Notes under the pieces: generated by a model
Seen by the model: only the letters and a program-made list of their open reading frames with translations
The model's database searches: none
What the model was told of the DNA's origin: nothing
Translations under genes and position numbers: made by a program
Part shown: one piece after another, positions 35,876 through 43,886 of the stretch
Layout: the number at the start of each line of letters is the position of its first letter
Position numbering within the stretch: position 1 is the stretch's first letter
Source of the DNA: Companilactobacillus kimchiensis
GTDB taxonomy: Bacteria; Bacillota; Bacilli; Lactobacillales; Lactobacillaceae
Length of the DNA stretch: 64,000 bases
Assembly: GCF_001438805.1 (NCBI RefSeq)
Contig: NZ_JQCF01000002.1
Location: forward strand, 93,682-157,681
Reading direction: 5' to 3'

Positions 35876-36721
35876 ATGAATATTATGGTAACTGGTGCTA
35901 ATGGTGGCTATGGTAGTTATGCTATTGACTATCTACAAAAATTTGCACCTGAAGCAAACATCTTTGGATTAGTTAGAAGTGAAAGTAAGGGAGCCAATTT
36001 AAAGAAAAAAGGCATTAATGTAAGAATCGGGGATTATTCTGATGCCGATTCTATGGTTAAGGCCTTAAGGGGAATTGATCGATTATTATTTGTATCATCA
36101 ACAATTCCAGGGATACAGAAAAATGTAGTTGATGCTGCAAAGATAAACAATGTTCAATACATCGCCTATACCAGTATTTTTCAACCTGAACATTCTAAGT
36201 TTGGTTTAGAGATCAATCACAAACAAACTGAACAATGGATCAAGGAATCAGGCATTCCTTATACAATTTTACGAGATAGTTGGTATATGGAAGTTAATCA
36301 AGCCTTGTTTGATTATGCGAAAAAGACTCAACAATTCCCATACTTTGCAACAAAAGGTCAATTATCATTTGCTTTGAGACGTGAATACGCTGAAGCTGGT
36401 GCTAGGGTAATTGCTACGGGAAATTATGGACACATTATAAATCTTGCTGGTGATCCTAAAACTTATCGAGAAATAGCACTTGCAACTCAAAAGGCTTTGG
36501 AAACATATCTGGATATTAAGGAAGTAGAGATGTCGGAATTTATTCCTGATTTAGTATTATCAGGAATCTCTCAAAATTTAGCGGCCATGTCTGAAGGCTA
36601 TCAGGAATACACACTTAAAGGAAATAATGGGGAAGATACGGCCGATAATTCTGAATTTGAAAAGGTCTTGGGTCATCCGTTGACTGACTTGGCTTCAGCT
36701 ATAAAGGAATTGACAAACTAA
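35876..36721 (+). CDS. NmrA-like NAD(P)-binding oxidoreductase, copy 2
   Basis: A 281-residue paralogue of the protein encoded at 33244: the same TGANGGYGS start and the same long identical stretches (for example around residues 100-125 and 180-215). Differences cluster in the C-terminal substrate domain (about 225-255), which suggests substrate divergence. AAAAGGAGC precedes the ATG, 24 bases after the MFS gene. Likely role as for copy 1: reduction of quinones or reactive carbonyls. Confidence 0.87.
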   Translation: MNIMVTGANGGYGSYAIDYLQKFAPEANIFGLVRSESKGANLKKKGINVRIGDYSDADSMVKALRGIDRLLFVSSTIPGIQKNVVDAAKINNVQYIAYTSIFQPEHSKFGLEINHKQTEQWIKESGIPYTILRDSWYMEVNQALFDYAKKTQQFPYFATKGQLSFALRREYAEAGARVIATGNYGHIINLAGDPKTYREIALATQKALETYLDIKEVEMSEFIPDLVLSGISQNLAAMSEGYQEYTLKGNNGEDTADNSEFEKVLGHPLTDLASAIKELTN

Positions 36722-36823
36722 TCTATAACTGACAATAGTTCCTTTCAATATGGTGTTGAAGCTAATCAGTGGCAAGTACAATTTTTTAAAGAATGGCTTA
36801 AAAATCATTCTAATGAGAAGTAA
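36722..36823 (+). pseudogene. Gene remnant, possibly C-terminus of a phage terminase-like protein
   Basis: After the reductase stop the same frame stays open for 33 codons without a start and encodes FQYGVEANQWQVQFFKEW before a stop at 36821. The pattern YGVEANQ followed by aromatic residues recalls the nuclease domain of phage large terminases. It is too short to be sure and has no ribosome site. Confidence 0.3.
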
Positions 36824-36869
36824 AAAAAGTATCAAGAACTAATGAGAATTAGTTTCTTGATACTTTTTT
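36823..36869 (+). repeat. Hairpin repeat, left copy
   Basis: A terminator-like hairpin (AAGTATCAAGAA ... TTCTTGATACTT, inner stem CTAAT/ATTAG, then T tract). Bases 36838-36865 match 38413-38440 at 27 of 28 positions. The two copies bracket the AbiE genes. Confidence 0.8.
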
Positions 36870-36941
36870 ATTTAGTGTTGCGTATACACACTATTTAATT
36901 ATACAATTAGGTATGAAAGCAACAGACTAGGTGGTGAAAAT

Positions 36942-37532
36942 ATGAATGACGTAGTAATTAATGATTTTTTAAAGAATAATAACGGACAAATTACATGGGA
37001 TGATGCCAAACATCAAGGTATTCCCACAATGGCATTAACACGACTGGTTAATACTGGACGTTTAGAGAGAGTAGCTCGCGGAGTTTATATTGATCCAGCC
37101 ATTTTTGAAGACGATTTATATATTTTACAATACCGATTTAAACGAGGAATCTTTTACAAGGATACGTCTCTATTTTTACACGGAATGATTGATCGTACTC
37201 CTGACAGAGTAGATATGAATTTTCCTCAAGGATATAATTCCTCGTCCTTAAAAAAATATCCTATTAACATTCAACGTCAAATTGAACCATATTATTCATT
37301 AGGTATCGAAGAAATCAACAGTCCTGGACAGCATTTAGTTAAGGTCTATAATATTGAGCGGACTTTATGTGATCTTGTCAGAACTAGAAATTCATCTGAT
37401 TCAGAAACTATTAAGCAAGCTATGGTATCGTATTCTAAAATGAAATCAAAAGACTTAGGTAAGCTAAGCGAATATGCCCAAATATTTAATGTCCAAAAAG
37501 CCATCCAAAACTATATGGAGGTATTATTGTGA
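36942..37532 (+). CDS. abiEi: AbiEi-family antitoxin
   Basis: A 196-residue protein with an N-terminal winged-helix domain (ITWDDAKHQGIPTMALTRLVNTGRLERVARGVY), the hallmark of AbiEi antitoxins, and a C-terminal domain with YNIERTLCDLVR. It represses its own promoter and counters AbiEii in a type IV-like toxin-antitoxin and phage-abortive system. Stop and next start overlap (GTGA). A TATA-rich promoter lies near 36895-36912. Confidence 0.9.
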   Translation: MNDVVINDFLKNNNGQITWDDAKHQGIPTMALTRLVNTGRLERVARGVYIDPAIFEDDLYILQYRFKRGIFYKDTSLFLHGMIDRTPDRVDMNFPQGYNSSSLKKYPINIQRQIEPYYSLGIEEINSPGQHLVKVYNIERTLCDLVRTRNSSDSETIKQAMVSYSKMKSKDLGKLSEYAQIFNVQKAIQNYMEVLL

Positions 37533-38389
37533 TACTTGGATTTACTAATGGTCAACAATTCAAAGCCAAAATAAAAAACAAAGCCCAACAAGAACATATT
37601 CTACCTCAAATTCTTATGCAGGAAGTTTTGTCGGATGAGCTAATTGAGCGCATATCTATATCAGATTATAGAGATAATCTGATTTTAAAAGGTGGTTTCC
37701 TTATAGCTTCCTTGTTAGGAATTGATACACGATCAACTCGAGATATTGATACTTCTATAAAGGGGTTAGATGTTTCTAGGGATGAAATTTCAAAAGTTTT
37801 TAAATCAATTTGTGATATGAATGAGAATAGCGATATACAATTAACACTCAAAAGAATAGAAGACATTCGTGAATCTGCCGAATACTCAGGATTTAGAGTC
37901 CATATCGAAGGAATTGTTTATGCCAGCCGAATTGAGGTAAAAATTGACGTCTCTACAGGAGACGTAATAACCCCAAGCCAAATTGAATATAGACACCATA
38001 TGATTTTTAATGATCAATCCGTTTTAATTATGGCTTATAACATTGAAACTATTCTGGCTGAAAAATTGGAAACAATTGTATCAAGACAAGAATTAAATAC
38101 ACGATTAAAAGATTATTACGACCTCTATATGTTTGATCGACATAACAAAAACGATATAGACTTTCAATTATTAAAATCAGCTATAATTGAAACCCTAAAA
38201 AATCGTGAGGACACTAAATTGATTGGTCAATTTAATAACATATTAGAACATAATATGAAATCTCCAATTCTGGAAACTAATTGGAAAAAGTATCAAAATA
38301 GTAATTATTATGCAAATAATATTTCATTCGAAGATACTTGTAATTCGGATATTGATTTAGTTAAGCAAAGTGAAATAGACCAAATATAG
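37529..38389 (+). CDS. abiEii: AbiEii-family nucleotidyltransferase toxin
   Basis: A 286-residue nucleotidyltransferase-fold protein with LKGGFLIASLLG (about 51-62) and TRSTRDIDTSIKG (about 66-78), the GG...DxD active site of AbiEii/MenT toxins, and a later acidic or Lys motif around ETILAEKLETI. Such toxins modify tRNA or other NTP-dependent targets and stop growth after phage infection. The GTG start overlaps the antitoxin stop by four bases. It is full length, so the module seems functional. Confidence 0.88.
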   Translation: MILGFTNGQQFKAKIKNKAQQEHILPQILMQEVLSDELIERISISDYRDNLILKGGFLIASLLGIDTRSTRDIDTSIKGLDVSRDEISKVFKSICDMNENSDIQLTLKRIEDIRESAEYSGFRVHIEGIVYASRIEVKIDVSTGDVITPSQIEYRHHMIFNDQSVLIMAYNIETILAEKLETIVSRQELNTRLKDYYDLYMFDRHNKNDIDFQLLKSAIIETLKNREDTKLIGQFNNILEHNMKSPILETNWKKYQNSNYYANNISFEDTCNSDIDLVKQSEIDQI

Positions 38390-38396
38390 TTATATA

Positions 38397-38446
38397 AAAA
38401 GAAGCATCAATGACTAATGAGAATTAGTTTATTGATACTTCTTTTT
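38397..38446. repeat. Hairpin repeat, right copy
   Basis: Terminator-like hairpin ending the AbiE operon, sharing ACTAATGAGAATTAGTTT and the TTGATACTT arm with the copy at 36838. The outer arm differs (GAAGCATCAAT against ATTGATACTTC). It also overlaps the stop of the convergent HAD gene. Confidence 0.8.
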
Positions 38447-39122
38447 ATATTATATTCAAAATTTCCCTTAATTGAGTAACTTCATACGTGGGACAAACAG
38501 TATTTTGCCTAAGATGATGTGGATTGAACCAAATACTATCTAAGCCAAAATTATTTGCTCCTTGAATATCGGCAGTTAAGGAATCTCCAATAACAATTGC
38601 ATCTTTTAAATTAGCTAATGTTAAATCATCCGTAACAGTTTCAAAGAAATTAACATCTGGTTTGCTATAACCAACTTCTTCAGCTAAATAAACTTTGTCA
38701 AACATTGAATCAATTTCGGCATCCTTTAAGATCTGATTCTGTTTCTTCCGAGTACCGTTAGAAATAACCACCAATTCATGTGTGGGAGCGAGTTCAGTTA
38801 AAAGTTCTCTGGCATATGGCATTAGGGCGTGTTCCGCAAAGAATAATCTCTCGAATTGAATTTCTAAAGCTTTGCTATCGACTGTCATTTTGTAGACATC
38901 AAAGTAACGCTCAAAACGGGTATTCATCAATGTTTGTCTTGATAAAGTACCTTGTTCCAACTCTTTCCACATTTTTTGCTGCGTTTTATGCCACATCTGA
39001 ACCTTTTCATCGTCAAAATTAAAAGTAAAGGGCAGAGCTAATTTTTTTAAAGCCATTTCAGCATTTTTATCAGTATCAAGTAACGTTTGATCCAAATCAA
39101 ATAATATCGTTGAATAACTCAT
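38445..39122 (-). CDS. HAD phosphatase, YjjG-type pyrimidine nucleotidase
   Basis: A 225-residue HAD hydrolase. Motif I is LFDLDQTLLD (7-16) with nucleophile Asp9, motif II in VISNGT (about 138-143), motif III Lys in YSKPD and motif IV GDSLTADI (about 188-195). Length, cap helices and the NGTRKKQ element suit YjjG nucleotidases, which remove non-canonical pyrimidine nucleotides. Monocistronic. Confidence 0.85.
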   Translation of the reverse strand: MSYSTILFDLDQTLLDTDKNAEMALKKLALPFTFNFDDEKVQMWHKTQQKMWKELEQGTLSRQTLMNTRFERYFDVYKMTVDSKALEIQFERLFFAEHALMPYARELLTELAPTHELVVISNGTRKKQNQILKDAEIDSMFDKVYLAEEVGYSKPDVNFFETVTDDLTLANLKDAIVIGDSLTADIQGANNFGLDSIWFNPHHLRQNTVCPTYEVTQLREILNII

Positions 39123-39302
39123 TAAGATCTCCTAATTATTTTATATAATAATAATCAAATTTTGCAATTTTAATTGTAAGTTATTACTTATATCAATGAA
39201 ATTAATAAAATTGCATTTGTTATTACTCGTGAATTTAAGACAATTATCTTTTAAAAAGGCAAAACTTTATAAATGTATTCGAATATAAATATGAAACCTT
39301 GT

Positions 39303-39860
39303 TTAATTATTTATATGTTCAATTCTTTCAGTCGCAAAGTTAGATAGCTTAATCAGTGCATCAAATAGTTCGTTACCAACGATAGATGCTTGATAGTCAC
39401 GGTGACTATTATGGCTATTATCGGGAATACTATTTAATAGGTTAGTCAAATTGGCTAAATCATTGTCAGATAAAAATTTTTTGATTGTCATTTGGGATGA
39501 TAAGGCAACTGTAAAAGAAAACTTGGGATGTAACTGTCTAAGATTAAAGAACTCAATCGCATATCGTTTATAATCAAGGGTTGGATTAATCTCAAGACAG
39601 TGTCTCAACAGATTGTCATAAACATCGCCATAATGTAATAACCAAATCAAAAAATCATGTGAAGTGACATCATCTAAGTTTATCTGTACATTAGCATATT
39701 GATCGATTATTTCCAAAACGTCATTTTGATTCAGCCAATCCATAAACGAATGGTAGTAGTTTTCAATGTCGTTATTAATCCCATTGCCGATATGTGTTAG
39801 TCCTGAAAATTCATTAATCTCATTTTTAATAAAATCCTTATTAAATTCTTTGATTTGCAT
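39303..39860 (-). CDS. Hypothetical protein
   Basis: A 185-residue soluble, acidic protein, mostly helical by composition (LDDVTSHDFLIWLLHY, NLTNLLNSIP). I do not recognise a family. No signal peptide and no membrane helix. It stands alone, with AT-rich gaps of 180 and 314 bases on either side, and its codon use is AT-rich like the accessory genes nearby. A weak ribosome site (TGAGGC) precedes the ATG. Confidence 0.6.
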   Translation of the reverse strand: MQIKEFNKDFIKNEINEFSGLTHIGNGINNDIENYYHSFMDWLNQNDVLEIIDQYANVQINLDDVTSHDFLIWLLHYGDVYDNLLRHCLEINPTLDYKRYAIEFFNLRQLHPKFSFTVALSSQMTIKKFLSDNDLANLTNLLNSIPDNSHNSHRDYQASIVGNELFDALIKLSNFATERIEHINN

Positions 39861-40174
39861 TAATTAAGCCTCATATGAAATGTGTTCATGATTATAAGTA
39901 TAACAATGAATTACAACATTTGAATAACTGATTAGTATATAGATCATCGTTTTTAACAAAGCTATTTTTTAAAACCTTTTCATTCTTAAAAATGCTAACC
40001 AATTAAACCAGTGATGAATCCACAAAGAGATTATTCTGAAAAAATCATGGTTAAAATAGGCAATAAATCGTGACGTTTCAGTCGGTAAAAGCCTATATTA
40101 TGATATAATGTAAGCGTTAACATTTTAACTAATTACTTAGTTTGTAAATATGATAAACGTGGGGGAAAAGCGTC
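39861..40174. other. Gene-free 314-bp region before the small membrane gene
   Basis: AT-rich. The first 230 bases hold no feature I can support. The right end holds the promoter and cre site listed separately. Confidence 0.5.
40101..40122 (+). promoter_or_regulatory. Extended -10 promoter with a perfect CcpA (cre) site
   Basis: TG-A-TATAAT (40101-40109) is directly followed, sharing one base, by TGTAAGCGTTAACA (40109-40122), which fits the cre consensus TGNAANCGNTNNCA at every defined position. CcpA bound here would cover the transcription start, so glucose repression is expected. Confidence 0.75.
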
Positions 40175-40420
40175 ATGAAAAACAAAGGTACAGAAACTGA
40201 GACTGAAAATTTAATAGGGCTAGTAATCATCTATATATTTGCTTTGGTGGCAATCTCTCTGGGTTTATTAGCACTTTATTTACATTTTGCAACTAACATG
40301 TCAGTTGCCTGGATGGTAAAGACATTATTTGTTGATCTAGCCTTGATGTCACTAGCAATTCTTAAGCCATTATTCGATATAACGATTGAATTTTTAAGAG
40401 AATCATTGAAAGTTAAATAG
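40175..40420 (+). CDS. Small membrane protein under cre control, unknown function
   Basis: An 81-residue protein with a polar, Thr/Glu-rich N-terminus (about 1-12) and two hydrophobic helices (about 13-38 and 46-64), ending in a basic tail. GTGGGGG precedes the ATG. I do not recognise a family. The position of a perfect cre at the start of transcription suggests it is made only when preferred sugars are lacking. Confidence 0.65.
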   Translation: MKNKGTETETENLIGLVIIYIFALVAISLGLLALYLHFATNMSVAWMVKTLFVDLALMSLAILKPLFDITIEFLRESLKVK

Positions 40421-40430
40421 TATTTAAAAG

Positions 40431-40480
40431 GAGCCTCAATAAGCAAATACTTCATAGCTTATTGGGACTCTATTATTTTT
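40431..40480. terminator. Shared terminator of the small membrane gene and rarA
   Basis: GAGCCTCAATAAGC (40431-40444) pairs imperfectly with GCTTATTGGGACTC (40457-40470), followed by a T-rich run. Confidence 0.7.
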
Positions 40481-41744
40481 GTTCTTCGGGATAATCTTTT
40501 TGATAAATGTATTTATGCAATTTTAAATATTGTTCGCCTAGTTTTTTCTCATTAGCATTATTCTTAGGATAATAATACTGCCGGCCATCCAAACCTTTCG
40601 GCATATAATTCTGTTGGGCAATTTGACGCGGCATAGCAAAAGGACTATCCATCAGGCCACCACCAGTGATTTCCTCTGAGTGCTTATAGTGAGCATCTCG
40701 TAATTGACTAGGCATAGGATGTTCATTCGGATGCTCGGTATCCTTATCTAGTTTCTCCCAAGTTTCATCAAATGAACCCGACTTAGGGGAAATACACATT
40801 AACATCGTTGCAAACATCAATGAATACTTGGCCTTGGGCATCCCAACTTTTTCAGCTTGATTAGCGGCGACTACTATTTGAGTAACTTGCTCCGGATTGG
40901 CCAAACCGATGTAAGTATAAGGAATCTCTCGCAATCTCCGAACAACGGATGGTAAATCATTATTCTTTAATAGAACGGCTAAATAGTACAGTGCGGCATC
41001 CGTATCAGAACCTGCCATGGAATCAGAGTAGGCAGAAAGATAGTCATAATGCTTAGTAGCTCGCTTGTCATAGCTAAAATGTTGTTGTTGAGCAAAGTTT
41101 TTGACGTCTTTAACAGTGATTTTATCTGTATTGATAGCGTGGAGAGTTTCCAAAATATTCAAAGCCACTCTGAGATCACCATCAGCTGAAATTGCTATCA
41201 AATCTAAAGCTTTCGCCTCAACCTGTTTGTCGTCCAATTTGTAGATATCTTTAACCGCACGATTTAAAGTAATTTTGATATCTTCATCATCTAAAGCCTT
41301 AAATTCAAAAATCTGACATCTTGATCTGATGGCTGGAACAATTGACATAATAGGATTTTCGGTCGTAGAACCGATCAACATGACATGACCATCTTCCAAA
41401 TAGGGTAGTAGAAAGTCTTGTAAAGTTGTGGTCATCCGATGAATTTCATCAATTAAGAGCACAAACGACTGATAAGGGTAGGTATCGATTGCTTGAGTCA
41501 GTTTAGCTTTGTTTTCAGTTGAAGCATTGAACGAAACAAAGGGGTAGTTATCCTGCTTAGCAATAATTCGAGCTAAACTAGTTTTCCCAGTACCAGGTGG
41601 TCCCCATAATATAAGAGGAATATTCACATGCTGATCAATGATTTGTCGCAATGGTTGTCCAGTTTTTAAAAGTTCTTGTTGACCAACCATCTGATCTAAT
41701 TCTTGTGGCCTCATTTGGTCAGCTAAGGGTGTTTTGAATGCCAA
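40473..41744 (-). CDS. rarA: Replication-associated recombination protein RarA (MgsA)
   Basis: A 423-residue AAA+ ATPase: PLADQMRPQELDQMVGQ at the N-terminus, Walker A GPPGTGKTS (48-56), Walker B LLIDEIHR (about 96-103), sensor 1 GSTTENP and the C-terminal tetramerisation domain with LYYLAVLLKNND. RarA acts at stalled replication forks. Length and motifs are standard. Its TTG/ATG region has a ribosome site AAGGAAC. Confidence 0.94.
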   Translation of the reverse strand: MAFKTPLADQMRPQELDQMVGQQELLKTGQPLRQIIDQHVNIPLILWGPPGTGKTSLARIIAKQDNYPFVSFNASTENKAKLTQAIDTYPYQSFVLLIDEIHRMTTTLQDFLLPYLEDGHVMLIGSTTENPIMSIVPAIRSRCQIFEFKALDDEDIKITLNRAVKDIYKLDDKQVEAKALDLIAISADGDLRVALNILETLHAINTDKITVKDVKNFAQQQHFSYDKRATKHYDYLSAYSDSMAGSDTDAALYYLAVLLKNNDLPSVVRRLREIPYTYIGLANPEQVTQIVVAANQAEKVGMPKAKYSLMFATMLMCISPKSGSFDETWEKLDKDTEHPNEHPMPSQLRDAHYKHSEEITGGGLMDSPFAMPRQIAQQNYMPKGLDGRQYYYPKNNANEKKLGEQYLKLHKYIYQKDYPEEQK

Positions 41745-41928
41745 GGTAAAAGTTCCTTTCTTAATATTAATTTACTTTGAAATAGCCTATTTATCCTCAA
41801 TAGATAGCATTATCATATCACTGTGAACTTTAATTTACCTGAAATCTTCATTATTGAGTTGAGTACGGCTATCAATTGCTATACGTATGTATATTATCGT
41901 ATAATGTACACACAAGGAGATGATTTGA

Positions 41929-42183
41929 ATGATTAACCCAGAAGAATTAAACAAAAGTGTAAAAATGTTCAAAAATGGCAACTCTTATGCCTTTCGTATT
42001 TCTAAGAAGGACCGTGAATTTTTAGATGCTGACAATAATACAAAGTTCGAAAAAATTGTCTCTCCAGATGGCAAAGAAGTAACCTTTAGAAAAGTCGAAA
42101 CAATCCGTCCTAACATTCTAAAAACCGCCAATAAATTATATGATGAAAATGCTGATTTGATGAAACGGCTTGAAAACTTATGA
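41929..42183 (+). CDS. AbrB/MazE-like antitoxin
   Basis: An 84-residue protein with a SpoVT/AbrB-type N-terminal swapped-hairpin domain (VKMFKNGNSYAFRISKKDREFL) and a helical C-terminal tail that would bind the toxin. The Doc gene starts on the overlapping ATGA, so the two form one type II toxin-antitoxin module. AAGGAG precedes the ATG. Most AbrB-like antitoxins pair with MazF or VapC; pairing with Doc is less common but known. Confidence 0.82.
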   Translation: MINPEELNKSVKMFKNGNSYAFRISKKDREFLDADNNTKFEKIVSPDGKEVTFRKVETIRPNILKTANKLYDENADLMKRLENL

Positions 42184-42575
42184 TTTTTTTGACAAAAGAA
42201 GAGTATATTTCAATAAATGAATTAGTATTAAAACGCTCAAACAGTCAATCGATCGGCATCCAATATCCCCAGGGCTTAGACTTAGTAGTCAATCAGCCTC
42301 AACAAGTAGTTTTTGGCCGGGAATTATATCCAAATATTTGGATCAAAGCAGCCTTCATTATTCAGAAATTAACCAAAAAACATATTTTTATTGATGGAAA
42401 TAAGAGAACTGCTTTATTGTCTGGATTAACATTTTTAAGTATAAATGGTATTAATCTGACCTTTTCAACCGATGAAGGTGAACAGATAATTCTAAGTGTC
42501 ACTAACAGTCAAGACAACGAAGAAATTATGCTATCCTTGGCCGAATGGCTAAAATTTCACAAAAAGAATCAATAA
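42180..42575 (+). CDS. doc: Doc family (Fic-fold) toxin
   Basis: A 131-residue Fic-fold protein with the motif HIFIDGNKR (68-76), matching HxFx(D/N)GNKR of Doc kinases that phosphorylate EF-Tu and stop translation. The Asp at position 72 is the catalytic base position. The N-terminal flap TKEEYISINELVL and C-terminal helix are typical. The protein is full length. Translation is coupled to the antitoxin. Confidence 0.9.
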   Translation: MIFLTKEEYISINELVLKRSNSQSIGIQYPQGLDLVVNQPQQVVFGRELYPNIWIKAAFIIQKLTKKHIFIDGNKRTALLSGLTFLSINGINLTFSTDEGEQIILSVTNSQDNEEIMLSLAEWLKFHKKNQ

Positions 42576-42616
42576 GGCTATAAGATTAATGCAACTATTA
42601 TCAAGGAGCGTAAAGA

Positions 42617-43621
42617 ATGTTTATTAATGCTATTCAAAAAGCACAACCTCTTTTTAAAGATTTTTCAAAAGTTGATTCCAATGATGAAGCTAAAAAATTA
42701 GCGTTAGCTAATCCAATATTCTCTTGGCATACAAAGTATTTGATCTATAGGCGTAAAAAAATGGTCATCTTCACCCATGATGCCAGTACCTTGACAGTGA
42801 TACTCTCCGATATCAATGCCAAAAACCGAAAGCATTTAGAAGAAAAATTTCAAGCTCAATTAAGTGAAATTTGGCAAAATATTGGTATAACTAAAGATAG
42901 TTTTGATAAATATATTAAAGCAGCTGGAGACTGGAAAATTGGTCCTACGATTAGTCGTAGTCAAATTGGACATCTAACTGATGTTGGATCTATTTTAGAA
43001 CTTTATTTGAATGACAGGGAAACAGATCCAGTCTGGTTATCTAATAAACTATCTCAATTGCCACGTGGTTTAGATCCAGGAAAATATGTTGCTGGAGGTG
43101 AGATTTCTCAAATCATGCGGTCAGATAATTTCAAATGGCAAAAGCCTGTAATATCTAAAGCTAAAGAGATAGATATGTCAGAGCTTCAAAGAATTCATGA
43201 TGAATTACTGCAACTAAATGTTCAAATTAAGAATGACTTATTTACAACTGACTTAGATGAAGTTGACCACCGAATAAAAAAATTTCAAAAGTTAAATAAT
43301 GAACTGATTGCCAGTTTCATTGATAGTATTCAAGACGATTACTCCGAAAAAATGCTCAAATCGTATCAGAAATCGTTAGAGTTATATTTAAATGAATACT
43401 TAGCCCATCGATATATAACTGTTTTTAATCGGGAAGCTGCCGCTGTTGGTGAGATGTATTTGCATGGTAGTAGTATAAGCGAAGTTAAACGCATTCAGAG
43501 AAGTATGAGTAAGCTCTATAAGTTTCTACTAGATACAAAATTAGTTGATGCTAACTTTGCTAAAGAAATGAAAAGGGCGATGAAAGAAGAAGTTGAAGTA
43601 ATTGAAATGAATATGTGGTAA
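42617..43621 (+). CDS. DUF6933-like protein downstream of AbrB-Doc
   Basis: A 334-residue protein. Residues about 1-150 (DFSKV, FSWHTKYLIYRRKKMVIFTHDASTLTVIL, SRSQIGHL) resemble the DUF6933 (pRiA4b-like) domain; the rest is long, helical and charged, possibly coiled coil (about 195-260). The biochemical role is unknown. AAGGAGCG precedes the ATG, and the gap to doc is only 41 bases, so it may be part of the same transcript. It ends with its own terminator. Confidence 0.6.
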   Translation: MFINAIQKAQPLFKDFSKVDSNDEAKKLALANPIFSWHTKYLIYRRKKMVIFTHDASTLTVILSDINAKNRKHLEEKFQAQLSEIWQNIGITKDSFDKYIKAAGDWKIGPTISRSQIGHLTDVGSILELYLNDRETDPVWLSNKLSQLPRGLDPGKYVAGGEISQIMRSDNFKWQKPVISKAKEIDMSELQRIHDELLQLNVQIKNDLFTTDLDEVDHRIKKFQKLNNELIASFIDSIQDDYSEKMLKSYQKSLELYLNEYLAHRYITVFNREAAAVGEMYLHGSSISEVKRIQRSMSKLYKFLLDTKLVDANFAKEMKRAMKEEVEVIEMNMW

Positions 43622-43631
43622 GAATTTGGTT

Positions 43632-43688
43632 TAAAAAAGACACTTGATAAAAACTCTCATAAGAGATTTCTTACCAGGTGTCTTTTTG
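43632..43688 (+). terminator. Terminator after the AbrB-Doc-DUF6933 genes
   Basis: AAAAAGACACTTG near 43634-43646 pairs with CAGGTGTCTTTTT (43675-43687). The arms are separated by a loop that contains a second small hairpin (CTCATAAGAG). Confidence 0.8.
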
Positions 43689-43724
43689 ACTATACCTTAA
43701 ATAAAGAGTGCAAATTTTTTATGA

Positions 43725-43871
43725 TCACTTGAGTTAGCTAAGTATTTTGAATTTCTAACGGATATGGCTGTTCCCACAAATAATTTAATAGCAAAATCAA
43801 ATGAAGATTCTGTACTTGATCTTAATGGCATTTATATCAAACCCATCAAAATATTACCATCGGTATTTTGA
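43725..43871 (+). pseudogene. Short coding remnant of unknown origin
   Basis: The frame from 43725 to TGA 43869-43871 reads like protein (ELAKYFEFLTDMAVPTNN, then SVLDLNGIYIKPIKI), but it has no ribosome site and begins right after an in-frame stop. I cannot name the parent gene. It sits between a terminator and LysR gene 1. Confidence 0.3.
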
Positions 43872-43886
43872 TTCATCTCGACCAAA

